Below are positions 1 through 9,375 of a stretch of DNA of 45,750 nt, in pieces. The stretch covers positions 1 to 45,750 of the forward strand of contig CALCWC010000095.1 of NCBI GenBank assembly GCA_937905985.1, read 5' to 3'. Position 1 is the stretch's first letter. Every line of letters begins with the position of its first letter. Below the pieces are notes generated by a model. It worked only from the letters and a program-made list of their open reading frames with translations. It made no database searches and was not told where the DNA came from. Origin of the DNA: an uncultured Verrucomicrobiales bacterium. GTDB taxonomy: Bacteria > Verrucomicrobiota > Verrucomicrobiia > Verrucomicrobiales > Akkermansiaceae. Made by a program: the position numbers and the translations under genes.

Positions 1-56
1 TCATCACGGCACCTTGTGGACTTTCACCACAGTTCGCGTATCGCGTCGGTCGTACG

Positions 57-92
57 AAAAAAAGCCCACCCGGCGCTGGGCCGGATGGGCTT
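57..92 (-). terminator. Rho-independent terminator of pfp
   Basis: A hairpin with arms AAGCCCA-C-CCGGC (62-74) and GCCGG-A-TGGGCTT (80-92) closes a 5-base loop. Read on the minus strand it is followed by seven T (the A run at 57-63). It lies 27 bases past the pfp stop. The plus-strand side also has a T run (100-106), so it may work in both directions. Confidence 0.85.
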
Positions 93-118
93 GGAAACGT
101 TTTTTTGCACTCGGCGGT

Positions 119-1375
119 TTACGCCTGGCCTTCCGGGGTGGCGAGCACCTTGCGGAGACGGGCGAAGCGCGGCAGCGCCTGCACGGTCTTCATGCCGGTC
201 TCACCCTGGATGAGGGGCAGCGCGTAGTCGATGAAGGGCATCTCGATGCCGTTGCCGGCAGCGTTGATCCACTCGCGGGGAACCTTGCGCTCGAAGTTGG
301 CCACGCTCTCCAGCGGCAGGAGCTTGGTGTTGCAGGCGTACTGCCCGTACAGCGTGTTGCGCTCGAAGGCAACCATCTTGTCCGTGTCACCGTTGATGGC
401 GGCCGTAACGGCGGTCTTGCCGGCCAGGTAGGCCTCCATGGCGTCCGTGGTGGAAGCCAGGTGCGTGGCGCAGCGCTGCAGCAGGGAGGGCTCGATGGCG
501 CGGACCTTGGCGGACTTGATGCGCTCGCGCACCACGTCGGCCAGCTTGTTGGCGAGACCGCCGAGCTGGGCGTGGCCGAAGCCGTCCTTGCCGTTGGTCT
601 TGGCCTCGGAGATGAACTTGCCGTCCTTGTCGTGGATACCCTCGGAAACGACGACCATGCACTTGGTGGTGGCGTTGTAGATGCGCTCCACGTCGTCCAG
701 GAAGGAGTCCATGTCGAAGTCAACCTCCGGGAGGTAGATCAAATCGGGACCGTCGCCGGCGTAGTTGGCCAGGGCGGCGGCGGCGGTGAGCCAGCCGGCG
801 TGGCGGCCCATCACCTCGATGATGGTCACCATGCCCGTGTCGTAGCAGCTGGCGTCATGCTTCACCTCCATGCAGGAGGTGGCGATGTACTTGGCCGCGG
901 AGGCGTAGCCGGGGCAGTGGTCCGTGCCGAAGAGGTCGTTGTCGATGGTCTTGGGAATGCCCATCACGCGGCACTCGTAGCCGCTCTTCTGCATGAACTT
1001 GGAAATCTTGTTGCAGGTGTCCATGGAGTCGTTGCCGCCGTTGTAGAAGAAGTAGCGGACATCGAACTTCTTGAAGGTTTCGAGAATCTTCTCGTAATCG
1101 GTGGGATCCACATCGGGGTCCTTCATCTTGTAGCGGCAGGTGCCCAGGGCGGAGGAGGGCGTGAACTTCAGGAGCTCAAGCTCCACCGGGTCCTCCATGC
1201 TCATATCGTAGAGCTGCTGGTTGAGCACGCCGGTGATGCCGTGGGCGGCACCGAACACGCGCGTGATTTGCGGGGCGTTGAGAGCGGTCTGGATGGCACC
1301 CAGGACGCTGGCGTTGATAACGGCGGTGGGGCCGCCGGACTGACCAATGATGCATGCACCTTTGAGTTCTTTCAT
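119..1375 (-). CDS. pfp: PPi-dependent 6-phosphofructokinase (diphosphate--fructose-6-phosphate 1-phosphotransferase)
   Basis: A 418-residue cytosolic enzyme that interconverts fructose 6-phosphate and fructose 1,6-bisphosphate in glycolysis or gluconeogenesis. The phosphofructokinase signatures are clear: the N-terminal GQSGGPTAVIN loop (11-21), GGNDS (113-117), PKTIDND (141-147) and MGRHAGW (189-195). In this superfamily an Asp as the fourth residue of GGxDS and a Lys in PKTIDND mark pyrophosphate users; ATP enzymes have GGDGS and PGTIDND. I therefore call the phosphoryl donor as PPi, by inference. The frame stays open about 100 codons upstream, but only from the ATG at 1375 does the protein look native (MKELKGACIIGQSGG). 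The upstream part is antisense to the neighbouring lipoprotein gene. It has its own promoter and terminator, so it is probably monocistronic. Confidence 0.93.
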   Translation of the reverse strand: MKELKGACIIGQSGGPTAVINASVLGAIQTALNAPQITRVFGAAHGITGVLNQQLYDMSMEDPVELELLKFTPSSALGTCRYKMKDPDVDPTDYEKILETFKKFDVRYFFYNGGNDSMDTCNKISKFMQKSGYECRVMGIPKTIDNDLFGTDHCPGYASAAKYIATSCMEVKHDASCYDTGMVTIIEVMGRHAGWLTAAAALANYAGDGPDLIYLPEVDFDMDSFLDDVERIYNATTKCMVVVSEGIHDKDGKFISEAKTNGKDGFGHAQLGGLANKLADVVRERIKSAKVRAIEPSLLQRCATHLASTTDAMEAYLAGKTAVTAAINGDTDKMVAFERNTLYGQYACNTKLLPLESVANFERKVPREWINAAGNGIEMPFIDYALPLIQGETGMKTVQALPRFARLRKVLATPEGQA

Positions 1376-1433
1376 AATCGAAACAGGAGATTGGTTGACT
1401 GTTGCAGTAAGGAGCCGCACACGCGGCGCGGAG

Positions 1434-1462
1434 ATTCTAACAGACAGACCGCAGATTGGCAA
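1434..1462 (-). promoter_or_regulatory. Predicted sigma70-type promoter of pfp
   Basis: On the minus strand there is TTGCCA (1457-1462), a 17-base spacer, then TAGAAT (1434-1439). The start site should fall near 1427, giving a leader of roughly 50 bases before the pfp ATG. That is longer than the leaders predicted for most other genes here. Confidence 0.65.
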
Positions 1463-1488
1463 GCGCAAAATCATGGGGAAATCGCACG

Positions 1489-1517
1489 TTGACATTTGGG
1501 CGGGTGTGGTGTTCAAT
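1489..1517 (+). promoter_or_regulatory. Predicted promoter of the small lipoprotein gene
   Basis: Consensus TTGACA (1489-1494), a 17-base spacer, then a weak -10 TTCAAT (1512-1517). Only 6 bases separate the -10 from the ATG at 1524, so transcription would begin at or next to the start codon. It is back to back with the pfp promoter. Confidence 0.5.
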
Positions 1518-1523
1518 AGCGGC

Positions 1524-2000
1524 ATGCGCTCCTGCGTGACCATGCTGTTCCTCGCCTGCCTGCCCGTAGCCTGCACCCAGGTGCAGACCACCTGCATCAC
1601 GAACCTGACGGACCTGCCGCTCAAGAGCACCACGGTGCCGGAATGGGATTGGGAGAAGGCCCCCCTGCGCGCCAACGCCCGCTACGCCATGTACAAGGCC
1701 CACACCGTCAACCAGCGCAAGGACCGCCTGGGGGACTACTACTACCTGGATTGGTACGACGCCGAGCCGCAGCAGCCCGTGAAGATTGTGATGAGCTACA
1801 CCCAGGCGCTCACCGGAGCCGCCGTGCTCACCAGGACCATCGAGTTCAACAAGCCGCGCCCGAAAGCCGGCAGCCGCCAGACGCATTTCTTCTTCTCCGG
1901 CCCGGAACGCGCCAAGGGCGGGGACATCATGTCCTGGCGCATCGACCTGTACTGCGGCGGCAAACTGGTGGACCACCGCCAATCCTACCTGTGGGAATAG
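1524..2000 (+). CDS. Putative small lipoprotein of unknown function
   Basis: A 158-residue protein I do not recognise. It starts with a short hydrophobic leader ending in a lipobox, LPVAC, with the acylated Cys at position 17 (MRSCVTMLFLACLPVAC). This predicts processing by signal peptidase II and membrane anchoring. The mature part is mixed polar and aromatic (DYYYLDWYDAE near the middle) with several basic blocks and no known motif. The ATG at 1524 is chosen over upstream in-frame starts because it puts the lipobox in the right place and lies just after a TTGACA promoter. It is divergent from pfp and convergent with ilvN, so it is probably transcribed alone. The lipoprotein call is firm; the function is open. 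Confidence 0.75.
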   Translation: MRSCVTMLFLACLPVACTQVQTTCITNLTDLPLKSTTVPEWDWEKAPLRANARYAMYKAHTVNQRKDRLGDYYYLDWYDAEPQQPVKIVMSYTQALTGAAVLTRTIEFNKPRPKAGSRQTHFFFSGPERAKGGDIMSWRIDLYCGGKLVDHRQSYLWE

Positions 2001-2024
2001 GCGGCGGTTCCTGAACTGCGGGCA

Positions 2025-2537
2025 TCAGGCCTCCCTGGGGCCGCTGTCCTTGGGCTTGACCACGGCAATCTTGCCGGAGCGGGTCAGCATGTCGATGGGG
2101 TAGTCCGCCATGAGGTTGAGAAAGCGGCTGATGCGGGAGACGCCGCCCGTACACTCGATGGAGAGCGTGTCGTGCGTGGCATCCAGCACCTTGGCGCCGA
2201 AGATGTTGCAAATGTCGATAATCTCGCGCATCTTGTCGCCGAACTGCACGCGCAGCAGCACCACCTCGCGGTACACGGTGGGCACGTTGCGGAAATCCAT
2301 CACCTCCACCACGTTCACCAGCTTGTCGAGCTGCTTGATGATGTGGTTGAGCTTCTCGTTCTCCTCTTGAACCTCAATGGTCATGCGGGAATAGGCGGGA
2401 TCCTCGCAGGGAGCCACGTTGAGAGCCTGGATGTTGTAGCCGCGCCCGGAGAAGAGGCCGGCGATGCGGGAAAGCACGCCGAACTTGTTTTCCACAAGCA
2501 CGGAGATAGTGTAGATCGGTTTTTCCGGAGCTGCCAT
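2025..2537 (-). CDS. ilvN: Acetolactate synthase small (regulatory) subunit
   Basis: A 170-residue regulatory subunit of acetohydroxyacid synthase, the first common enzyme of valine, leucine and isoleucine synthesis. In this family the small subunit activates the catalytic subunit and carries feedback inhibition by valine. The N-terminal ACT domain is plain (YTISVLVENKFGVLSRIAGL at 9-28, then FSGRGYNI), followed by the small-subunit C-terminal domain from about residue 83 (TVYREVVLLRV onward). The length matches the IlvN/IlvH family. The catalytic subunit gene is not adjacent: the next gene upstream on this strand is lpxB, across about 390 non-coding bases, and there is a good promoter just before the ATG. 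ilvH is an equally valid symbol. Confidence 0.93.
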   Translation of the reverse strand: MAAPEKPIYTISVLVENKFGVLSRIAGLFSGRGYNIQALNVAPCEDPAYSRMTIEVQEENEKLNHIIKQLDKLVNVVEVMDFRNVPTVYREVVLLRVQFGDKMREIIDICNIFGAKVLDATHDTLSIECTGGVSRISRFLNLMADYPIDMLTRSGKIAVVKPKDSGPREA

Positions 2538-2547
2538 ATCGGGTGCG

Positions 2548-2575
2548 AGTATACCCCCTTCTCAACGCTTGGCAA
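2548..2575 (-). promoter_or_regulatory. Predicted promoter of ilvN
   Basis: On the minus strand: TTGCCA (2570-2575), a 16-base spacer, TATACT (2548-2553), then 10 bases to the ATG at 2537. The predicted leader is only a few bases. No attenuator-like structure with branched-chain codons fits between promoter and start. Confidence 0.65.
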
Positions 2576-2610
2576 GCCGAAAGCGTGTATGCTGGGAATT
2601 TACAATCTAT

Positions 2611-2852
2611 CCGTCTTCGCCAACCCGTCTCCGCTAATGCTTCGACGAGGCTTTCAGGGCTACGCCGAGACAAGCAATTGACGATTTACAATTTTGTTGC
2701 GCGGCTCCGCCGCGCCTAACTTTGAGCCACCTTGGTGGCGTCAACTTTTCCTAATCGAGCCCCGGGCGAAACCCGGGGGCATAACCACCCACGCATACCC
2801 ACCACGGAACCCCGCCCTGCCTGTCTCGGCGTAGCGCAACGCGCGAAGACGG
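2611..2852. repeat. Non-coding inverted-repeat cluster between ilvN and lpxB
   Basis: No gene is visible in 2576-2925. The stretch has nested inverted repeats. Outer arms are CCGTCTTCGC (2611-2620) and GCGAAGACGG (2843-2852). Inner arms are GCTACGCCGAGACA (2659-2672) and TGTCTCGGCGTAGC (2822-2835), 14 of 14 complementary. Between them are three compact hairpins: GCGCGG/CCGCGC (2699-2715), GCCACC/GGTGGC (2726-2739) and GCCCCGGG/CCCGGGGC (2759-2780). None is followed by a clear T run, so ordinary terminators are not the obvious reading. It resembles a REP/ERIC-like intergenic repeat, or an untranslated structured RNA after lpxB. Confidence 0.7.
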
Positions 2853-2925
2853 GTGCGGGGTGGATACACGCCAAGGCCCGCCAACCAACCGCGCGCATTA
2901 CCACCAATCGCCACAGCACCCGCGG

Positions 2926-4038
2926 CTAGAACAAACTCAGGATGGCATCCGCGGCCTTGGCGGCGGCGCCGCCGTGGCCCAGGCGGGAGACGGAATCACG
3001 CATGTCGGCAAGCACACGGGCGCGTTCGCGGGGATCGGTGAGGGATTCCAGCTCCATCACGCAGTTCTCCGCGGTGAAATCGCCCTGAATCAGCTCTGTG
3101 GTGACGGTTCTGTTGGCGAGGATGTTCACCATGCCAATCCATTGGATATCCACCAGCATGCGGCCCAGCATGTAGGTGAGCGGCGCCACCTTGTACACCA
3201 GCGCAAAGGGCAGCTCGTGCAGCGCGGCCTCCATGGTGGCGGTGCCGGAGGTGACCAGCGCGGCCTCCGCGCGGTCCATGAGGTCGTGGTACAGGCCGGG
3301 GGTGATGTTGACGGCGCTCAGGGGCACGCCGGCCTCTTCCGCCATACGGCGCATGGCGTCAGCCAGCTGATCGTTGCTGGCGGAGGTCATGAATTTCCAT
3401 TCGGGGTGGAGGGTGTGGGCCTCCGCCACCACTTTGAGGAAAACGGGGAAGTGGCGCTCGATTTCACGCCTGCGGCTGCCGGGGAAAAGGCCGATGAGGT
3501 TCTTCTCCCGCACGTTGGGGTTGCGCTTGGCCAGGATATCCTCCACCAGCGGGTGCCCCACGAATTCCGTACGCAGCCCCGCCGCCTCGAACAGCGGCTT
3601 CTCAAACGGGAACGTGCAGAGCATCAGGTCCAGCGTGCGCGCCAGCTTCGGGATGCGCCCGCGGTGCCACGCCCACACCATCGGCGCAATGAAATATGCT
3701 ATCTTCGTGGTGGGCGACGCCTTTTTCACGCGTTCCGCCAGGCGCTGGTTGAAACCGGGGTAGTCGATGAGCAGCAGGCAGTCCGGCTTTTCCTCCGCAA
3801 TGCGCTGCGTGGTCTCCTGGAGCTTGCGGGTGAAAAAGCGGATGTTGCGCAGCACGTCCACAAAGCCGATGACCCCCGCGGCGTCCGCCCAATCCTCAAT
3901 CTCCGGCACCAGCTCATGCATCTGCCGGCCACCCAAACCCTGGATTTCCAATTCCGGGCAGCGGGCCAGCAGCTCGCGCACAAGCAGGGCGCCCTGCTTG
4001 TCGCCGCTTTTCTCCCCAGCCACCACAAAGAACTTCAT
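2926..4038 (-). CDS. lpxB: Lipid-A-disaccharide synthase
   Basis: A 370-residue GT19-family glycosyltransferase. It joins UDP-2,3-diacylglucosamine to lipid X, releasing UDP and giving the lipid A disaccharide 1-phosphate at the inner face of the cytoplasmic membrane. Family motifs are in order: AGEKSGD (7-13), DYPGFN (92-97), APMVWAWHRGRI (118-129), FVGHPL (159-164), LFPGSRRREI (184-193) and TSGTATMEAA (263-272). The length is close to the usual 380. The ATG at 4038 is chosen over one six codons upstream because it gives the typical MKFFVVAGE start and sits 6 bases after a -10 box. The gene supports a lipopolysaccharide-bearing outer membrane. No other lpx gene is adjacent. Confidence 0.95.
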   Translation of the reverse strand: MKFFVVAGEKSGDKQGALLVRELLARCPELEIQGLGGRQMHELVPEIEDWADAAGVIGFVDVLRNIRFFTRKLQETTQRIAEEKPDCLLLIDYPGFNQRLAERVKKASPTTKIAYFIAPMVWAWHRGRIPKLARTLDLMLCTFPFEKPLFEAAGLRTEFVGHPLVEDILAKRNPNVREKNLIGLFPGSRRREIERHFPVFLKVVAEAHTLHPEWKFMTSASNDQLADAMRRMAEEAGVPLSAVNITPGLYHDLMDRAEAALVTSGTATMEAALHELPFALVYKVAPLTYMLGRMLVDIQWIGMVNILANRTVTTELIQGDFTAENCVMELESLTDPRERARVLADMRDSVSRLGHGGAAAKAADAILSLF

Positions 4039-4044
4039 GCCCCC

Positions 4045-4073
4045 TACATACCACACCCGCCCCCCTATTTCAA
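4045..4073 (-). promoter_or_regulatory. Predicted promoter of lpxB
   Basis: On the minus strand: TTGAAA (4068-4073), a 17-base spacer, TATGTA (4045-4050), then 6 bases (GGGGGC) to the ATG at 4038. If used, the mRNA is leaderless. GGGGGC could also pass as a weak ribosome binding site if transcription started further upstream. Confidence 0.55.
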
Positions 4074-4112
4074 GCCAATACGCGCCCTCGCGTGCATACG
4101 CGCAAATAAGAC

Positions 4113-4141
4113 TTGCTTTTTAGGTGGAGTTGTGGCATATA
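4113..4141 (+). promoter_or_regulatory. Predicted promoter of carB
   Basis: TTGCTT (4113-4118), a 17-base spacer, then CATATA (4136-4141), 20 bases before the carB ATG at 4162. It is the only AT-rich patch between lpxB and carB. No pyrimidine or arginine control site was recognised. Confidence 0.4.
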
Positions 4142-4161
4142 TCTGCCAGTTTACACCGACC

Positions 4162-7368
<3,207 letters not shown>

Positions 7369-7388
7369 GGGCCGCGCATCCATTTACC

Positions 7389-7422
7389 AGCCCGGCCACC
7401 CTGCGGTGGTCGGGCTGTTTGT
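7389..7422 (+). terminator. Hairpin after carB, probable terminator or attenuator before miaA
   Basis: A 12-bp perfect stem (AGCCCGGCCACC at 7389-7400 with GGTGGTCGGGCT at 7405-7416) closes a CTGC loop and is followed by GTTTGTT. It starts 20 bases past the carB stop and ends 10 bases before the miaA ATG. It is therefore either a leaky terminator or a structure in the miaA leader. Confidence 0.65.
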
Positions 7423-7426
7423 TCCC

Positions 7427-8332
7427 ATGAAACACACCACCCAGCCGGTATTTGTTCTCGGTCCCACGGGATCGGGGAAGTCGGCGGTTGCGGTGGAGCT
7501 GGCGGAGCTGCTGGGGGAGGTGGAGATAGTGAGCGCGGACGCCTACCAGGTGTACCGCGAGCTGCCGATTCTCACCGCCGCACCGAGCGAGGAGGAACGC
7601 GCCCGCGTGCCGCACCACCTGGTGGGCTTCATGGGGGTGGAGGAGAACAACGATGCCGCCCTGCACGCCCGCCGCGCGCTGAAGGCCATTCAGGATATCA
7701 CCGCGCGCGGCAAGCGGGCCATCGTTACAGGAGGTTCCGGGCTGTACGTGAAATTCATCAGCCACGGCATCTCCCCTGCCCCGCCGAGCGACCCCGCGTT
7801 GCGCGCGGAGCTGAGCGCCCTGCCGCTGGAGGAAGCGGTGCGGCGGCTGCAGGAGGCCGACCCCGAAGGTGCGGCCGCCACCAACCTGCAGAACCCGCGC
7901 TACGTGGTGCGCAACCTGGAGATTGTGCTGCTGGGCGGCAAACCTCTCTCCCATTGGCAGCAGAACTGGCAGCACGAGCCCGCAGGCCCGGGATTCGTCA
8001 TCACGCGCGACACGGCGGAGCTGGATGCCCGCATTGAGCGCCGCACGGCCGGCATGCTGCGCGGCGGCGTGCTGGACGAGGTGCGCGCCGTGGCCATGAA
8101 GGAACTTTCCGCCACCGCGGCCAAAACGCTCGGTCTGCCGCCCATCCTGCAGCACCTGCAGAGCGGGGAAACCGACACGGCTCAGCTGCAGGCGGACATC
8201 TACCTGGCCACGCGCCAGTACGCCAAGCGCCAGCGCACCTGGTTGCGCCGGGAAAACTGGCTCACCCCGCTGGAGGCGGATGCCGCCGCCACCCCCGCCG
8301 AACTGGCCAAGCGCATCGCCCAGCAAATTTGA
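7427..8332 (+). CDS. miaA: tRNA dimethylallyltransferase
   Basis: A 301-residue enzyme that transfers a dimethylallyl group to N6 of A37 in tRNAs reading UNN codons, the first step towards ms2i6A. The P-loop LGPTGSGKS (11-19), the substrate motif SADAYQVYREL (36-46, usually SADSxQVYRGM) and VTGGSGLYVK (100-109) are present. So is the basic tail motif KRQRTWLRR near the C-terminus. The SADS-to-SADA and RGM-to-REL changes are mild departures. The length is typical. It follows carB by 58 bases with a strong hairpin between, so it may depend on read-through. It converges with the glycosylase gene, with 4 bases between the stops. Confidence 0.92.
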   Translation: MKHTTQPVFVLGPTGSGKSAVAVELAELLGEVEIVSADAYQVYRELPILTAAPSEEERARVPHHLVGFMGVEENNDAALHARRALKAIQDITARGKRAIVTGGSGLYVKFISHGISPAPPSDPALRAELSALPLEEAVRRLQEADPEGAAATNLQNPRYVVRNLEIVLLGGKPLSHWQQNWQHEPAGPGFVITRDTAELDARIERRTAGMLRGGVLDEVRAVAMKELSATAAKTLGLPPILQHLQSGETDTAQLQADIYLATRQYAKRQRTWLRRENWLTPLEADAAATPAELAKRIAQQI

Positions 8333-8336
8333 CGCG

Positions 8337-9272
8337 CTATTTCTTGGGCAGGAAGAAGCCGCGCTGCCTGTCTGAGATTGGCAGGCCCACCATTTCCATG
8401 ACGCGGAGCATTTCCTCCCAGAGGCGACGGCGCTCCGCGAGATCGCTGGTGCGCAGGAGGTAGCTGGGGTGGTGGGTCACCACCACGGGCACGTGGTTGT
8501 AGAAATTGTTGCGGCCCTGGTAGTCGGAGAGGGGAAGGTTGCCGCCCTGCAGCAGGGCGCGCGCCACCACCACACCGAAAGCCACAATCACCTTGGGTTG
8601 TACCAGGCCTATTTCAAAATCCAGCACGGGCAGGCTGGCGCGGATTTCCTGCTGTGAGGCGGGGCGCGTGCTCATGGTCTGGCGCGGCTGCGCGGGGCGG
8701 AACTTCACCAGCGTGGTGATGTACACGTCATTGCGGGTGAGCCCCATGGCCTTGAGCATGCCGTCCAGCTTCTCCCCTGCCCCGCCCTGTATGGGGCGGC
8801 CCGCCTTCTCCTCCTGGTAGCCGGGGATGTCGCCCACCATCATGATATCGGCGCGGCGGTTGCCCTCGCCGAAGACGGGTGTCTCTCGCAGGGTGCCGAG
8901 CGCGCGCAGGGGCTGCCACTTGGGCAGGTGGCGGCGCATGGCCTCCCAAGCCTCCTCCTCGTTGCGGCCGCCGGGGCGGAAGTAGGTCGCCTCCGGCTCG
9001 TCGTCCTCCTTGGGTTCCGGCTTCTCGTTCAGGCTTTCCCGGAGCGCGGACACGGCATCATACCCGCCTTCATCGGGAGCGGTTGGTGCGGCTTCCGCGG
9101 CCTGCGGCCGAGGTACGGCAGCTTGCGGCGCCACCACGCGGGGCGCGCCGTTGCGGGCGGCTATCATCCACCCGCGCAAGACCGCGCGCGCGTCGTCGTC
9201 CACAGGCTGTCGCAGGACGCCCTGCCTCTGCAGGCCGCCCAGATAGTCCATCACCATGTCGCGCGCATCCAT
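8337..9272 (-). CDS. Family-4-like uracil-DNA glycosylase lacking the iron-sulfur cysteines
   Basis: A 311-residue protein of the uracil-DNA glycosylase superfamily, expected to excise uracil from DNA. The fold motifs match family 4 (UDGa): VFGEGN (133-138), GDIPGYQEEKAGRP (147-160, for GExPGxEEDxxGRPF), DVYITTLVKFRP (182-193, for DVYIxNVVKCRP), PKVIVAFG (226-233) and THHPSYLLR (266-274). It contains no cysteine at all, so the four ligands of the family's [4Fe-4S] cluster are gone (for example VKCRP has become VKFRP). Residues 1-110 are a helical then proline/acidic-rich extension seen in long forms. The ATG at 9272 is chosen because it follows a consensus promoter; earlier codons are antisense to fhs. 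Activity on uracil is inferred. Confidence 0.8.
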   Translation of the reverse strand: MDARDMVMDYLGGLQRQGVLRQPVDDDARAVLRGWMIAARNGAPRVVAPQAAVPRPQAAEAAPTAPDEGGYDAVSALRESLNEKPEPKEDDEPEATYFRPGGRNEEEAWEAMRRHLPKWQPLRALGTLRETPVFGEGNRRADIMMVGDIPGYQEEKAGRPIQGGAGEKLDGMLKAMGLTRNDVYITTLVKFRPAQPRQTMSTRPASQQEIRASLPVLDFEIGLVQPKVIVAFGVVVARALLQGGNLPLSDYQGRNNFYNHVPVVVTHHPSYLLRTSDLAERRRLWEEMLRVMEMVGLPISDRQRGFFLPKK

Positions 9273-9283
9273 ATTGCCGGCAA

Positions 9284-9311
9284 ATTTTACCAAACGCCCT
9301 GAACATGTCAA
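9284..9311 (-). promoter_or_regulatory. Consensus promoter of the uracil-DNA glycosylase gene
   Basis: On the minus strand: TTGACA (9306-9311), a 16-base spacer, TAAAAT (9284-9289), then 11 bases to the ATG at 9272. It is the strongest sigma70-like match in the window and is divergent from the fhs promoter. Confidence 0.75.
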
Positions 9312-9340
9312 CGCCCAAATCCCGCGCGCGCGAAATGAGG

Positions 9341-9369
9341 TTGCCACGGGGGTGGGGGTATGGTAGAGT
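9341..9369 (+). promoter_or_regulatory. Predicted promoter of fhs
   Basis: TTGCCA (9341-9346), a 17-base spacer, TAGAGT (9364-9369), then 6 bases to the ATG at 9376. This again implies a leaderless transcript, although AGAGG just before the ATG could act as a Shine-Dalgarno element if initiation were upstream. Confidence 0.5.
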
Positions 9370-9375
9370 AGAGGC

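Noticed and set aside
1..54. Left edge of the window
   Set aside because: Too short to assign; no recognisable gene end or RNA gene before the pfp terminator.
14..1492. A 492-codon plus-strand open frame opposite pfp, with similar frames opposite uvrA (21544-24771), carB (5632-7383), fhs (9070-11022) and rseP (13193-14290)
   Set aside because: Each lies opposite a gene with clear conserved motifs and gives His/Val/Gly/Leu-rich nonsense typical of GC-rich antisense frames.
2699..2780. Three short hairpins considered as a CRISPR array or as a terminator series
   Set aside because: The hairpins differ in sequence, there are no equal spacers, and none has a clear T run.
2860..4161. A long in-frame extension upstream of carB (over 430 codons)
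   Set aside because: It is antisense to lpxB and has the composition of a mirror frame; the carB protein starts naturally at MPKDTSIKK.
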